The notes beneath the pieces were generated by a model that was not told where the DNA came from, made no database searches, and worked only from the letters and a program-made list of their open reading frames with translations. 64,000 bases of DNA from assembly GCA_040756375.1 (NCBI GenBank), contig JBFLZC010000007.1, forward strand, positions 1 through 64,000, given 5' to 3'. A program made the translations under genes and the position numbers. This document shows, one piece after another, positions 18,367-27,104 of the stretch. Within the stretch, counting starts at the first letter, position 1. Every line of letters begins with the position of its first letter. The DNA is from VGSG01 sp040756375. Lineage in GTDB: Bacteria > Desulfobacterota > Desulfomonilia > Desulfomonilales > Desulfomonilaceae.

Positions 18367-19035
18367 CTAATCGGTGATGACATCTTTCAGTCGTTGGCAA
18401 TCGAGAACAACAATTGTCCGTGCCTCAGATTTGACGTATCCTTGTCTTTTGAATTCATTGAGAATTTCCGTAACTGTCTGGCGGGTCGTGCCGATCATAT
18501 CCGCAATGTCCTGGTGAGTCATCTTTCCCTTGAGTCGGACAGGGGCTCCGGGGTGGCCGCCGCCTTCGATCTCGGCGAGCTTGATGAGCAGATGGGCAAC
18601 TCGCGAACGAGCATCGCAAAATACAAATTCCCTGATGGCCTCGTGAGCCTGCCTGATGCGGCTGGAGAGGACCCGAATGAGGGACATGGCCAGCGCCGGG
18701 TTTTCTGAGACAACTCGCTCGACACTGGCACTATTGATACTCATCACCTCAGTGTCTTCTACCGCTTCAGAAAAAACATTTCGTTGTCCGGCCCCGAAAA
18801 GCCCGGCTATGCCGAAAAAGGAATTCGGCCCGCAAAATCGGAAAATGATCTCGTTCCCGCAGGCGGAGAGACTGTAAATCTTGACCCTTCCCGATACCAC
18901 GAAATTGACCGAATCATTTTCGTCGTCGGGGTCACTTATGACGGTTCCCTTCCGGTACGTCCTCTTAACCGCATCTTTTTCGAGAGAGGCTCGCTGCGCC
19001 GGAGAAAGCGCGGACATGATGTCGATATCCGGCAT
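18367..19035 (-). CDS. Crp/Fnr-family transcriptional regulator
   Basis: 222-aa regulator with an N-terminal cyclic-nucleotide-type beta-barrel (residues about 20-115, including SGRVKIYSLSACGNEIIF and NSFFGIAGLF), a long dimerisation helix, and a C-terminal winged helix with recognition segment MTHQDIADMIGTTRQTVTEIL near residue 170. The four-cysteine N-terminal Fe-S motif of Fnr is missing, so it is not an oxygen-sensing Fnr. The start ATG has GGGAG five bases upstream. It follows the candidate selenoprotein gene by about 80 bp on the same strand, and the two may be cotranscribed. Target genes are unknown. Confidence 0.92.
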   Translation of the reverse strand: MPDIDIMSALSPAQRASLEKDAVKRTYRKGTVISDPDDENDSVNFVVSGRVKIYSLSACGNEIIFRFCGPNSFFGIAGLFGAGQRNVFSEAVEDTEVMSINSASVERVVSENPALAMSLIRVLSSRIRQAHEAIREFVFCDARSRVAHLLIKLAEIEGGGHPGAPVRLKGKMTHQDIADMIGTTRQTVTEILNEFKRQGYVKSEARTIVVLDCQRLKDVITD

Positions 19036-19116
19036 GGAAACTCCCTATTCGTTACCCAATACGCGGGGAATGGCGGAAGTCATCACACTGAAAGCGTAAG
19101 CCTCGTGTAGGGGGCC

Positions 19117-19272
19117 TCATACTGAGGCCAGGGCCAATCCGATGGCAGAACCGAGTCCGACCGCGATCACCGGATTGCACCAGAGCATTCATCCTGAGCC
19201 TGTCAGGGAACTCGCCAGGTACAAGCCGAAGCCGACCAGAGCACCCAACAAAACTCCTAAGACGTATTTCAT
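19117..19272 (-). CDS. Candidate UGA-containing (selenocysteine?) two-helix membrane protein
   Basis: A 51-residue reading frame if the single in-frame TGA (19189-19191, codon 28) is read through. ATG 19272 has GAGG five bases upstream. The product starts MKYVLGVLLGALVGFG, a Gly-rich membrane helix; after a short polar loop the TGA is followed by MLWCNPVIAVGLGSAIG, a second Gly-rich helix, and a final TGA. It resembles the small two-helix DUF6132-type proteins, in which, from memory, a cysteine of a C-P motif falls at the same position, five residues before a conserved Asn-Pro. Here UGA replaces that Cys and NP follows with correct spacing. A hairpin with a G-starting loop lies 15-33 nt after the UGA. 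Alternatives: a nonsense-mutated pseudogene, or a 27-aa peptide ending at the TGA. Confidence 0.55.
19156..19174 (-). promoter_or_regulatory. Possible bacterial SECIS hairpin
   Basis: On the minus strand, nucleotides 15-33 after the in-frame UGA fold as UCCGGU-GAUCGCG-GUCGGA: a 6-bp stem with two G-U pairs and a 7-nt loop starting with G. An alternative CCG/CGG stem has a loop starting GU. Loop distance from the UGA is about 20 nt, within the range described for bacterial SelB-binding SECIS elements. It lies inside the coding frame, as expected. Confidence 0.4.
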
Positions 19273-19378
19273 CAGTTCCTCGATTCAGACATGGTTGTCA
19301 CAGTATGATGATGCGGTCAGGCAGATGTCAACCGGGTACGCGTTCCTGGTAATCGATCAGTTTGGCGTGGGGGGAGAG

Positions 19379-19458
19379 TGTCATTGCGAGCGCAGCGAAG
19401 CAATCTCCTAACCCTTGAAAGAGAGGATGGCTTCGTCGCTTCACTCCTCGCAATGACA
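19379..19458. repeat. 80-bp MITE-like palindromic element
   Basis: Terminal inverted repeats TGTCATTGCGAG and CTCGCAATGACA flank a partly palindromic centre (GCAGCGAAGCAATC against GGCTTCGTCGCTTC). This 'TCATTGCGAG' intergenic element is widespread in bacterial genomes. It lies between the candidate selenoprotein gene and the methyltransferase gene, which are divergent. Confidence 0.8.
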
Positions 19459-19600
19459 GGTCATATGCGCTTGACTCTCGCACGTAACTGAGTCCTTACC
19501 GTTTCTGGAGAATCTCGGTGCGTGATTCCTCCCGGCTATGATAATGAAGGCTGATAGGATCGAACGCGCGGCGGAGACCATTTCTCGGAGGTGCTTGGCC

Positions 19601-20596
19601 ATGGCAGAGCAATGGAGCAAGGAAAAGCTGTTGGAATTGGGCGCGGGCTTTTCTCGGCCGCGTATCTTTCTTACTGCGGCTGAGCTGGACCTCTTTACCA
19701 AGTTGCGTGGCGGTCCATACACCGCGGAGCAGCTTTGCGCGCAGGAGGGCTGGAATCCTCGCGCTCTGCGAATTCTCCTGGACGCGCTTGCGACGATGGG
19801 CCTAGTTCAAAAACCGGATAATAACTCGTATTCGGTGGACAAAACGGTGGCGCGCCTTCTCTCACATGAGGGCGAAGAAACCGTGCTGCCCATGATTCTT
19901 CATCGCACGCATCTTTGGCGGAGCTGGTCTGCCCTGGGAGAAATTGTCATCACCGGAAAGAATCCCAATATAGAACCGCTGGAAGATCGCCCGCAAGAGG
20001 ATCTGGAGTCCTTTATTGGCGCTATGCAAGTGATCGGCCGCATGGTTGCCGAGCGGATCGTCGGTTCGCTTGACCTTTCAGTCTATCGGCGTCTACTGGA
20101 CGTGGGCGGCGGATCCGGAATCTACACGGTGGCTTTTCTTAAGGCTGGTCTGCATCTCACCGCGACGCTCTTCGATCTGCCGCGGGTCTGCAAGATAGCT
20201 CGAAAGTTTCTTGCCAGCAGCCCTGTGCGAGATCGTATTGAGATCGTGGAAGGGGATTACATGGTGGACGATCTGCCCAAGGGGCATGACGTGGCGCTGC
20301 TCTCCGCGATCATCCACAGCAATACTCGCGAAGAAAACCTGCGCCTGTACCAAAAAATTCTTCGCAGCCTCGAACCCGGAGGAACCATTCTCCTGCGAGA
20401 TTTCTTCATGGATGAAAGCCGAACGTTACCGCCCGAAGGAGCCATCTTCGCGGTGAACATGCTGGCAGCCACTACGGGCGGGGACACGTACACGTTGAGC
20501 GAAGTTAAGGAAGACCTGGAACGGGCCGGCTTCAGAGATGTGCGCCTGATTCGAGACGGAGAGCGCATGGACCAGATCATTTCCGGTGTGAAGTGA
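19601..20596 (+). CDS. SAM-dependent O-methyltransferase (acetylserotonin-OMT-like)
   Basis: 331-aa protein with two parts: an N-terminal winged-helix dimerisation domain (LTAAELDLFTKLRGGPYTAE, FLTAAELD marks its start) and a C-terminal class I methyltransferase domain with motif I LLDVGGGSGIYTVAFLKAG near residue 167. The pattern is that of the Methyltransf_2 family, which methylates hydroxyl or other groups on small aromatic molecules, cofactor precursors or bacteriochlorophyll/carotenoid-type compounds. ATG 19601 has GGAGG nine bases upstream; an in-frame ATG at 19538 lacks one. It stands alone between divergent and later plus-strand genes, so its substrate cannot be inferred from neighbours. 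Confidence 0.85.
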   Translation: MAEQWSKEKLLELGAGFSRPRIFLTAAELDLFTKLRGGPYTAEQLCAQEGWNPRALRILLDALATMGLVQKPDNNSYSVDKTVARLLSHEGEETVLPMILHRTHLWRSWSALGEIVITGKNPNIEPLEDRPQEDLESFIGAMQVIGRMVAERIVGSLDLSVYRRLLDVGGGSGIYTVAFLKAGLHLTATLFDLPRVCKIARKFLASSPVRDRIEIVEGDYMVDDLPKGHDVALLSAIIHSNTREENLRLYQKILRSLEPGGTILLRDFFMDESRTLPPEGAIFAVNMLAATTGGDTYTLSEVKEDLERAGFRDVRLIRDGERMDQIISGVK

Positions 20597-20796
20597 ACAT
20601 CCTGTCGGCAGCCTGCAATCCATGCTAAGCTGGCGGCACGAAAAGTTTCCTGAAAAATACCGGGGGGAATCCCCGAAGCACCACCCCTCGGAAATATCAT
20701 CTTCTTGAACGTAGATTTCGTCAACAAAAGAGCAAAGCAACGCGAGTCTCGAGTTGTCCGAATTCTGAAAATTTTCGCTGACCTGGAGGTAGCTTT

Positions 20797-21480
20797 ATGC
20801 TGGTTAAGGATTGGATGAGCAAGAACGTGGTGACGGTTGATGTAAACGATACCATGCAACGGGCCATCAATCTCATGATGGACCATCGAATCAGCATGGT
20901 GCCGGTAATGGATCAGGGTAAGCTCGTCGGTGTCGTGACGGACCGTGACCTGAGAAGGGCCGCGCCTTCCGACGTGACACTGATGGATGTGCGGCAAATT
21001 CTCTATCACATTACGCGGCTTAACTGCGAAGCCATTATGAGCCGCAATCCGATCACCGTGCCCTTTGATTTCACCATGGAAGAGGCTGCGGAGGTGCTGC
21101 TCCGGAACAACATCTCCGGCGCGCCGGTGTTGGACAAAGCGGGTGCGATCGTCGGTATTATTACGAAGAACGATATGTTCAAGGCCTTCATTGCCCTAAC
21201 AGGGCTCAAGAAGCGAGGCGTACAATTCGGGTTCCTGCTGGAGGATCGTCCAGGTTCAATCAAAGAGGTGACCGATGTGATCCGGAAGTACGGGGCTCGG
21301 CTCGTGAGCATCCTCAGTTCCTATGAGAATGCTCCGGAGGGACATCGATACGTGTATGTGCGAGCTTTCCACATAGACAGGAACTCGCTTCCCCTCCTGG
21401 AGCAGGAACTGAAAGAGAAAGCTAAGTTGATCTACATGGTGGACCACAGAGAGGACAACAGGGTCATATACGAAGGGTAG
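20797..21480 (+). CDS. CBS-domain pair with ACT domain (AcuB-like)
   Basis: 227-aa cytosolic regulator. Two CBS motifs: the first starts VKDWMSKNVVTVDVNDTMQ and includes MVPVMDQGKLVGVVTDRDL, the second starts IMSRNPITVPFDFTMEEAAE and includes ISGAPVLDKAGAIVGIITKN. An ACT-type domain follows from about residue 145 (FGFLLEDRPGSIKEVTDVIR). CBS pairs bind adenine nucleotides and ACT domains bind amino acids or other small ligands, so it is likely a ligand-sensing protein; AcuB is linked to acetoin/acetate use in Bacillus. GGAGG precedes the ATG by seven bases. It converges on the DUF58 gene with only two bases between them. Confidence 0.9.
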   Translation: MLVKDWMSKNVVTVDVNDTMQRAINLMMDHRISMVPVMDQGKLVGVVTDRDLRRAAPSDVTLMDVRQILYHITRLNCEAIMSRNPITVPFDFTMEEAAEVLLRNNISGAPVLDKAGAIVGIITKNDMFKAFIALTGLKKRGVQFGFLLEDRPGSIKEVTDVIRKYGARLVSILSSYENAPEGHRYVYVRAFHIDRNSLPLLEQELKEKAKLIYMVDHREDNRVIYEG

Positions 21481-21482
21481 CG

Positions 21483-22838
21483 CTAGAGCAGCGCCCTCCT
21501 CTTTACGTGGAGATACTGTTCGACCACGCCCACTGAGAGCCGTTCCGGCGGCGCATCGAGTACCATTACGCCTGCTGAGGAGAGCTTAGCTAAGAGTTGC
21601 TCCCGTCGAGTCAGTATCTCGGAGGCAACGCCCTGGCGATAGAGATCCTGCACGGTCACGGGGATAGAGTCCGCGGTTTCCACGACCTCGCTATCCGACA
21701 TGGCTATCACGAGCGGAAGATGTCTGGGGAGCAGCCCCAGGCTGTGGCGAACCAGGCCCTCCGATGCCCGTTCGTCAATCAGATCGGTAAACATCATGAC
21801 AAGGCTCCGTCTTTTTGTGCGTGCAGCGAGCAAAGCGAAGGGCACGTGAAATCGGGGCTCCTCCATCTTTGGTTCCACTCCGTACGTCGCGTCCAGGATG
21901 CGCCCGAACTGCGCCGATCCCCCTGATTCGGGCACGTAACAGACCAGCTCATGAGCAAATACAAGGACCCCCACTCTGTCGCCTAGCTCAAGCGCGCTGT
22001 ACGCGACCATCAGGGCCGCGTTGAGCCCATAATCAAGCTTGGTTTTGCCCTTCACCCGCGCTGTCATCATCCGTCCCGCGTCCAGGACCAATAGAATGTT
22101 TTGGCTTCGTTCAACACGGTTTTCGCGCACCATGAACTTGCCTGTGCGCGCGGTGGTGGGCCAATGGATTAGTCTGGGGTCGTCCCCTGCCACATAGTCT
22201 CGCAAGCTCTCAAATTCGGTGCCCACCCCTTTTCTCAGTTGTCGCTGCGCGGCGTCTGCGACTGTGGATCGCCAAAGCCCCATCTTCTTCTTCTCGATAG
22301 CGGAAAGCCACGGGTAGACTCGCACCGTTGCCGCTGGGCTTCCCTCACCTCTCTTCCAAACCAGTCCCAGCCGGCCCCGAAACCAAAAGTAGAGCAGGCC
22401 GAACCGAGCATCACCGCGCACCCCGAACCTGATCCCATATTCGGCTTTGGCCGAGCCTCGAGCAGGAACTGTTGACGAAACTGGGAGACCTTCCGCGGCA
22501 GCCTGCGCCGGGAGGTCGTCTGTAATGATTAGTGAAATCGGCCGGTTGGTCCTATTCCGACTTTGAATCGTAACCGAGTGCCGACGATCGACAGCGCACG
22601 CGCGAGGAAGAACCCGAACAAGCTCCATATCCTTTGGACGAGGAGCAAAGAAGAAGTCCAGAAGCGCCGCGAGCACCATCAACGCAGCTGCAATACCCAG
22701 TAGATACAATGGAGCGCCATAAGTGGCCGAGAGCCACACCAATCCTGCTGAAATAAGCGAGAAGAGCAAGAAGAACCTGCGAGAAAAGTAAAACGGCAGG
22801 CTCCTTAGCATTTGGTCTCGTCGGGAATCACTCTGCAT
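21483..22838 (-). CDS. DUF58 protein of a MoxR-type operon
   Basis: 451-aa membrane-anchored protein. Two hydrophobic segments occur at residues about 17-60 (FFLLFSLISAGLVWLSATYG, LYLLGIAAALMVLAALLDFF), then a cytosolic or periplasmic domain. The DUF58 core motif DYVAGDDPRLIHWPTTAR is near residue 212, followed by a von Willebrand A-like region (NILLVLDAGRMM and later MMFTDLIDE). DUF58 proteins usually work with MoxR AAA+ ATPases in assembly or activation of membrane or secreted complexes. It is the last gene of the minus-strand run DUF4129-DUF4350-MoxR-DUF58. The exact client is unknown. Confidence 0.9.
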   Translation of the reverse strand: MQSDSRRDQMLRSLPFYFSRRFFLLFSLISAGLVWLSATYGAPLYLLGIAAALMVLAALLDFFFAPRPKDMELVRVLPRACAVDRRHSVTIQSRNRTNRPISLIITDDLPAQAAAEGLPVSSTVPARGSAKAEYGIRFGVRGDARFGLLYFWFRGRLGLVWKRGEGSPAATVRVYPWLSAIEKKKMGLWRSTVADAAQRQLRKGVGTEFESLRDYVAGDDPRLIHWPTTARTGKFMVRENRVERSQNILLVLDAGRMMTARVKGKTKLDYGLNAALMVAYSALELGDRVGVLVFAHELVCYVPESGGSAQFGRILDATYGVEPKMEEPRFHVPFALLAARTKRRSLVMMFTDLIDERASEGLVRHSLGLLPRHLPLVIAMSDSEVVETADSIPVTVQDLYRQGVASEILTRREQLLAKLSSAGVMVLDAPPERLSVGVVEQYLHVKRRALL

Positions 22839-22882
22839 CGTGGGCTCTTCGTCTTTTGAATGAGGATGTGGCCTTGGCCGGG

Positions 22883-23842
22883 CTACCGTGGAACCGGCAC
22901 ACGGCGCAGCACGTTGTCGAGGTAAAAATCGGGAGTGAGCCCGTCGATAAGCGCTTCCGGTTTGAGTATCACTCGGTGGCGCAGCACTGGGAGCGTCACG
23001 TCCTTCACATCTTCGGGCGTGACAAAACTCATTCCTCGAAGCGCTGCGAGACCGCGCGCAGCTTTGAGCAGGGCAACGGCGGCGCGGGTGGATGCTCCGA
23101 GCTGCACGTGAATGGGATCTCTGGTCTCAGAAACGATCTGCCTGATGTACTCTTGCACCTCCTTCCGAACCACGATCGCGGCGAGAGCTCTTCGGAATTC
23201 GAGGACCTCTCCCTTGGCAATCAATGGGCTTTGGATCAGAGATTCCACGTCCTTGAGCTCCGTGCCGTCCGCGTAACTCTTCATCACCGCAAGTTCAGCC
23301 TCCGGGGACGGGTAATCGATGGTAATCTTCATCATGAACCGGTCGAGCTGCGTTTCCGGGAGGGGATAGGTTCCTTCGTATTCAACCGGATTCTGGGTGG
23401 CGATCACAAAAAAGAGCTCGGGAAGTGAATTGCGGATGCCGTCGATCGTGACCTGCGCTTCTTCCATTGCTTCCAGGAGCGCAGCTTGAGATTTCGGCGG
23501 CGTGCGATTTATTTCATCCGCAAGCAGTATCTCTCTGAATACCGGCCCTCTCCGAAGGACGAACTCCGTCGTCTTGGGGTTGAATACGAACGTTCCCACA
23601 ATGTCGCTGGGGAGTAGGTCCGGGGTAAACTGGATGCGGCCGTAGTCCGCGTCAACAACACGAGCCAGAGTGCGAGCCAACAGGGTTTTGCCCAGCCCTG
23701 GGACCCCTTCTACGAGAACATGTCCTCCCGCAACCACACAACAGAGCAGTTGCTCCAGGACCGTCTCCTGGCCAAGGATTACTCGACCTATGGCCTGCCG
23801 AACCAAGGCCATCTTCTTCTGGATGATCTCAACTCCTTCCAT
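22883..23842 (-). CDS. MoxR-family AAA+ ATPase
   Basis: 319-aa cytosolic AAA+ chaperone-like ATPase. Walker A is GVPGLGKTLLARTLA near residue 45, Walker B is EILLADEINRTPPKSQAALLEAMEE near residue 105, and the sensor regions FFVIATQNPVEYEGTYPLPE and LDRFMMKI follow; the C-terminal lid includes MSFVTPEDVKDV. These features are those of the MoxR/APE2220 group that act on vWA-domain partners. ATG 23842 has GAGGGG upstream. The DUF58 gene follows 44 bp downstream and the DUF4350 gene lies 90 bp upstream on the same strand, so it is one operon. Confidence 0.95.
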   Translation of the reverse strand: MEGVEIIQKKMALVRQAIGRVILGQETVLEQLLCCVVAGGHVLVEGVPGLGKTLLARTLARVVDADYGRIQFTPDLLPSDIVGTFVFNPKTTEFVLRRGPVFREILLADEINRTPPKSQAALLEAMEEAQVTIDGIRNSLPELFFVIATQNPVEYEGTYPLPETQLDRFMMKITIDYPSPEAELAVMKSYADGTELKDVESLIQSPLIAKGEVLEFRRALAAIVVRKEVQEYIRQIVSETRDPIHVQLGASTRAAVALLKAARGLAALRGMSFVTPEDVKDVTLPVLRHRVILKPEALIDGLTPDFYLDNVLRRVPVPR

Positions 23843-23932
23843 GCATCCCCTCCCTCGAAAATCGAACCTCAATGGCTTGACTACCGTTATCCGGGTGGCT
23901 GGCCGTTCGTTGCTTCGTTCCAGGCCGCCGGT

Positions 23933-25165
23933 TCAGAGGCGTCGTTGCAAGAGCTGCCTTCTTGCTTTTGCCAGCCGGTGGGCAAGAACCCGGGCCTCGT
24001 CAGGCGTCCCGCCGCTTTCGGCTACTCGTTGGCACTCTTTTACGAGCCGATCCACATCACGGTCGTCAGTAGCGGATTTCGGATGAACCCGGAGGCCCGC
24101 GGCCTGCTGATCGTTGGCCAAACGACGAACCGTCCGTTGGGTCACTTGGTTTTGAAAACGTTTCAGCACCGCTGCAAGCGCGACCGGTGCAGCGTCGCAG
24201 GACCGAAAGATGCCCGCCATGGAATCAACGTATTCCAACGTGGATCGACCCGCGGGCGCGGCCATGGTTCGAAACCTGCCCGCGTATTGAGCCCGCCGGG
24301 AATAGAAGAAGAGCCCCAATCCGATCGCTAGCTGCAACCATATCCAGGCAAACGACGACGTGACCACGTAGTGCCAGATCGTTTCGGGCTGGATGTAACC
24401 GTGATGGTACTCGTCGAATAGAATTGCCGCGGGCCGCGGATCTTGGAGCATCAATGCCAGAGCCAGCTTCAGATTCTGTTCCTCGGAGACATGCCGATTG
24501 CCCAAGAAGCTGGGATCGCTAATAGCCACAACTTGGCCGCGACCCAATCGCTTCGAGAGGATCAGAGGCCCGTCCTCGTCCGCCGCGAGGTTCTTCCACC
24601 CCGAGGGCGTCTCTTGCCATCGCGAAACGGCCGACGCGCTTATATGCCGGACATACGGAAATGCTGCGTCAGTCAGTGGTATGGTTCGCCTGCCCTGGGA
24701 CGTGCCCCTCTTCAAGCGGAGCCCGAAGCTCCTCGCAAGCGCAACTTTTCCGTCGTCAGGTTTAGGGGCAGGGAGCCGTTTCATAAGCTCCGCGTCTACT
24801 CCCTTCTCAGAACGAACAGGTGGAAAGCCTTCGATGATGATCAAGCGGTTTCCGTTGCGCACCCATTCCTTCAACCTCGCCGTTTCACGCTCGGAATACT
24901 TCACTCGGCGCGGCTGGATCACCACGAGGACTCCCTCGTAACGCCGCAACTCGCTCAACGAGCGCCGGAGGCGCTTCACCGGAAGCCCCAATTGATCGAG
25001 CACCATGTACAGCGCTTTACAACCGGTGGGTTCTACCGAGTACGTGGAGGCTGCCGTGTCTCTGGCCGACCATGAGTCGCTGACCAACACGGATGCCGCT
25101 GTCACGGCCACAAACAGGGCTCCGCATCCAATAGCGATCCAGCCTCGCCTAGTCATGGGCATCAC
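23933..25165 (-). CDS. DUF4350-type membrane protein
   Basis: 410-aa protein with an N-terminal membrane anchor (GWIAIGCGALFVAVTAASVLV, residues about 8-28), a soluble Rossmann-like region, and a second helix near residue 270 (WLQLAIGLGLFFYSRRAQY). The soluble part shows the DUF4350 pattern: EPTGCKALYMVLDQLGLPV, VVIQPRRVKYSERETARL and RLIIIEGFPPVRSEKG, ending with GRGQVVAISDPSFLGNRH. Such proteins recur beside MoxR, DUF58 and DUF4129 genes. Its start overlaps the stop of the DUF4129 gene by four bases (ATGA), so the two are translationally coupled. Biochemical role unknown. Confidence 0.85.
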   Translation of the reverse strand: MMPMTRRGWIAIGCGALFVAVTAASVLVSDSWSARDTAASTYSVEPTGCKALYMVLDQLGLPVKRLRRSLSELRRYEGVLVVIQPRRVKYSERETARLKEWVRNGNRLIIIEGFPPVRSEKGVDAELMKRLPAPKPDDGKVALARSFGLRLKRGTSQGRRTIPLTDAAFPYVRHISASAVSRWQETPSGWKNLAADEDGPLILSKRLGRGQVVAISDPSFLGNRHVSEEQNLKLALALMLQDPRPAAILFDEYHHGYIQPETIWHYVVTSSFAWIWLQLAIGLGLFFYSRRAQYAGRFRTMAAPAGRSTLEYVDSMAGIFRSCDAAPVALAAVLKRFQNQVTQRTVRRLANDQQAAGLRVHPKSATDDRDVDRLVKECQRVAESGGTPDEARVLAHRLAKARRQLLQRRL

Positions 25166-25908
25166 GATACCTTGGTTGCCCTTTCGCAGAGGGACAGGAA
25201 GTCCTTGTACTGGGTGCGCGAGCAGGCACCGCTGCCATATCGCACCCGATTGAATGCCGAGACCATGTCTCCCAGCGTGCGCCGAAGATGTCCCTCGGAA
25301 CGGACTTGTTCCAGAATTTCCCGATTGGTCCTTTCAGGGAGCACAACCAAGTCGCCCCTCTCATCCAGCTCAACGAGCACGGACCGAAACAAAAAGATCA
25401 AAGCGAGGGCATAGTCTCTTTTTCCCGCAAGCCGTGTGGCTTCTTCCCATAGGCTGCGGGCATCATTCTTGGCATCTCTTGTTTCAGATTCGAGGATTGG
25501 TTCCCGCTGCGATCTGATCGAAATTCCTCGCAGGAGGAACACCAACCACACTGCAAGACCAATGAAAGCAGCCACCGTTAAAGCCACGAGAATGACTTTG
25601 ACCGCTGCGATTGCTTCATTGGAAGGAGCTTTTATGGAACGAGGCTTGGGGGAGCGTTCTAAAAGCCAGATTAGCAGCCGCTTGATCATCTCATCTAGCC
25701 ACTCGCGGAGGCGGGTGAGCAGAGGGATCTCGGGCGTTTCGCGGAATTCGGAGCGGCCCAGAATCTCTTTGAGCGTGGCGTCCGGGTCTCGGGGCAGCTC
25801 GTACTTAGCTTGAAAGTCAGCGGCAGCGAGGACCGCGCTCGGTAACGCAAAGATGGCGGGTGTGATCAGAAGGATGGCTACAGCCGGGATGAGCCGTGTA
25901 GATCGCAT
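25162..25908 (-). CDS. DUF4129-type membrane protein
   Basis: 248-aa protein; first gene of the MoxR operon. From ATG 25908 it has a signal-type N-terminus (LIPAVAILLITPAIFALPSAVLAA), a short periplasmic segment, a transmembrane helix near residue 115 (VILVALTVAAFIGLAVWLVFLL), and a C-terminal cytosolic DUF4129 domain with LAGKRDYALALIFLFRSVLVELDERG and RTNREILEQVR. This domain is found next to MoxR/DUF58 and in transglutaminase-like membrane proteins. A longer frame from 26067 is rejected because the added residues are unlike protein. Coupled to the DUF4350 gene by a 4-base overlap. Confidence 0.85.
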   Translation of the reverse strand: MRSTRLIPAVAILLITPAIFALPSAVLAAADFQAKYELPRDPDATLKEILGRSEFRETPEIPLLTRLREWLDEMIKRLLIWLLERSPKPRSIKAPSNEAIAAVKVILVALTVAAFIGLAVWLVFLLRGISIRSQREPILESETRDAKNDARSLWEEATRLAGKRDYALALIFLFRSVLVELDERGDLVVLPERTNREILEQVRSEGHLRRTLGDMVSAFNRVRYGSGACSRTQYKDFLSLCERATKVS

Positions 25909-26039
25909 TATACAGACCAGGCTCGGCAACTGAAGTGTTCGCGGCCGGCAAAGTGGTCGCCGAGGGTGCGCCCAATGGTAACCCAGCCTGAATCGCTTTT
26001 GAAGAATTAACGGAGAATGACCTCTCCGCAAAGCTCCTA

Positions 26040-26270
26040 TCAGGCGCTCCCTGTGCTGTGGCCGCATGAGGCATCGTCACCCTCACAGGCATCGCACGAG
26101 CCGCACATGGCCCTTGCCATCGATTGCCCGCTGGAATCGAAGGCAACTCCGATCTCAATCGGATGTTTCGCGCCGCAAACAGGACATGCACGAGGCGCTG
26201 CTTCCGGATTAAAGAAGATCTTCGCGAATTCTTTTCCACACGCGCTGCATCGGTATTTGAGTATAGGCAT
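26040..26270 (-). CDS. FmdB-type small zinc-ribbon protein
   Basis: 76-aa protein. Two CxxC pairs form a zinc ribbon: RCSACGKEF at residues 7-15 and CPVCGAK near residue 34, in the order of the FmdB/CxxC_CXXC_SSSS regulatory-domain family (MPILKYRCSACGKEF is the usual start). A further cysteine-rich tail, CGSCDACEGDDASCG, is longer than in simple family members. AAGGA precedes the ATG. The 114-aa gene lies 27 bp upstream on the same strand. Such proteins are suggested regulators, but no function is established here. Confidence 0.8.
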   Translation of the reverse strand: MPILKYRCSACGKEFAKIFFNPEAAPRACPVCGAKHPIEIGVAFDSSGQSMARAMCGSCDACEGDDASCGHSTGSA

Positions 26271-26297
26271 GGTCGTTCCTTATGAACCGGATTGCTG

Positions 26298-26642
26298 TTA
26301 AGTCCCGTCCCCGTCCGCAGGAGCGGATCCATCTTCTCGCTCTTTCTTCGCCTCGGCGATTGCCATCTCATGCCGCGCAGTTATCTTCAAGCGTTTCTTC
26401 CACTTGGGGTCCTCGTCGTCCAATTCGAGGTTCGCCGCGAATTCCATGAGCGTCTGGCTGTCAGGTTTTCCCAGCTTTTCCCAGAGCGCTACATTGATGA
26501 ATTCCCAGGGCTTCATGCCGAGCTGATATGATTGCTCCTCCGCATACGCGTAGAGATAGGGGTTCATGGTTATCTTCGCTGAGATAATTCCTTCGGGCCA
26601 ATGTGCGGCCGCTTCGGAACGGGTCAACGAGCATGACGTCAT
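26298..26642 (-). CDS. Hypothetical protein, 114 aa
   Basis: Confident coding region because AGGAGG stands five bases before ATG 26642. The product is soluble and acidic to charged, with a central segment NPYLYAYAEEQSYQLGMKPW and a C-terminal coiled-coil-like stretch (KKRLKITARHEMAIAEAKKE) ending in a Gly/Asp tail. No signal peptide, membrane helix or known motif was recognised. It lies 27 bp upstream of the FmdB-type gene on the same strand, probably in the same transcript. Confidence 0.7.
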   Translation of the reverse strand: MTSCSLTRSEAAAHWPEGIISAKITMNPYLYAYAEEQSYQLGMKPWEFINVALWEKLGKPDSQTLMEFAANLELDDEDPKWKKRLKITARHEMAIAEAKKEREDGSAPADGDGT

Positions 26643-27104
26643 AAGTGCCTCCTTTTGTACTCGCCGGATAGGGACTTATCTTCCACAGTTTTCTAATGCA
26701 CATTGCTCAGTAAAGAATCAAGAGCGTGTGTAATCCCTACGCTGGTCCATTTTGGGACAGAAAACCAAAAATACTGGTGCGCTTGACCATGAGTGGCATC
26801 AGTGTAGGGGCGCAATTCATTGCCCCGAATATTTCAAGGGCGTGATGAATCACGCCCCTACCCCTCATGAAACGGGTTGGTCCCAGGAGACGATTTTCGC
26901 GTCGTCTTCGGACAATTCAGGAAGGCCAATGCGAATGTTACCCACCACCGATTCCCGGGAGCTCTTCTCATCGCCGGCTCCTGAATGGTATGCTCGACCG
27001 ATCTTTGGTCTCCGGCTGCTTGACTCACGTACAAGCGGGGAGTAATAGCGGCATGGTCTTTCCACCCGTTCTGTCATAGGTGAGCGGAGGTCGTGGTCCA
27101 GGTG
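26643..27104. other. Intergenic region with a palindromic repeat
   Basis: No confident gene. At 26804-26861 there is a repeat with ends GTAGGGGCG and CGCCCCTAC and an internal GTGATGAATCAC hairpin, a common bacterial intergenic type. On the minus strand at 26872-27076 short open frames exist but lack convincing start signals. The lptF leader, with GGAGG at 27086-27090, occupies the right end. Confidence 0.6.

Noticed and set aside
19142..19411. 89-codon plus-strand frame opposite the candidate selenoprotein gene
   Set aside because: No ribosome binding site and it ends by reading into the MITE-like repeat; the minus strand has a good start signal and membrane-helix sequence.
26865..27076. 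Short minus-strand frames upstream of the LptF-type gene
   Set aside because: One has a plausible GGAG but unlike-protein sequence; the other lacks a start signal.
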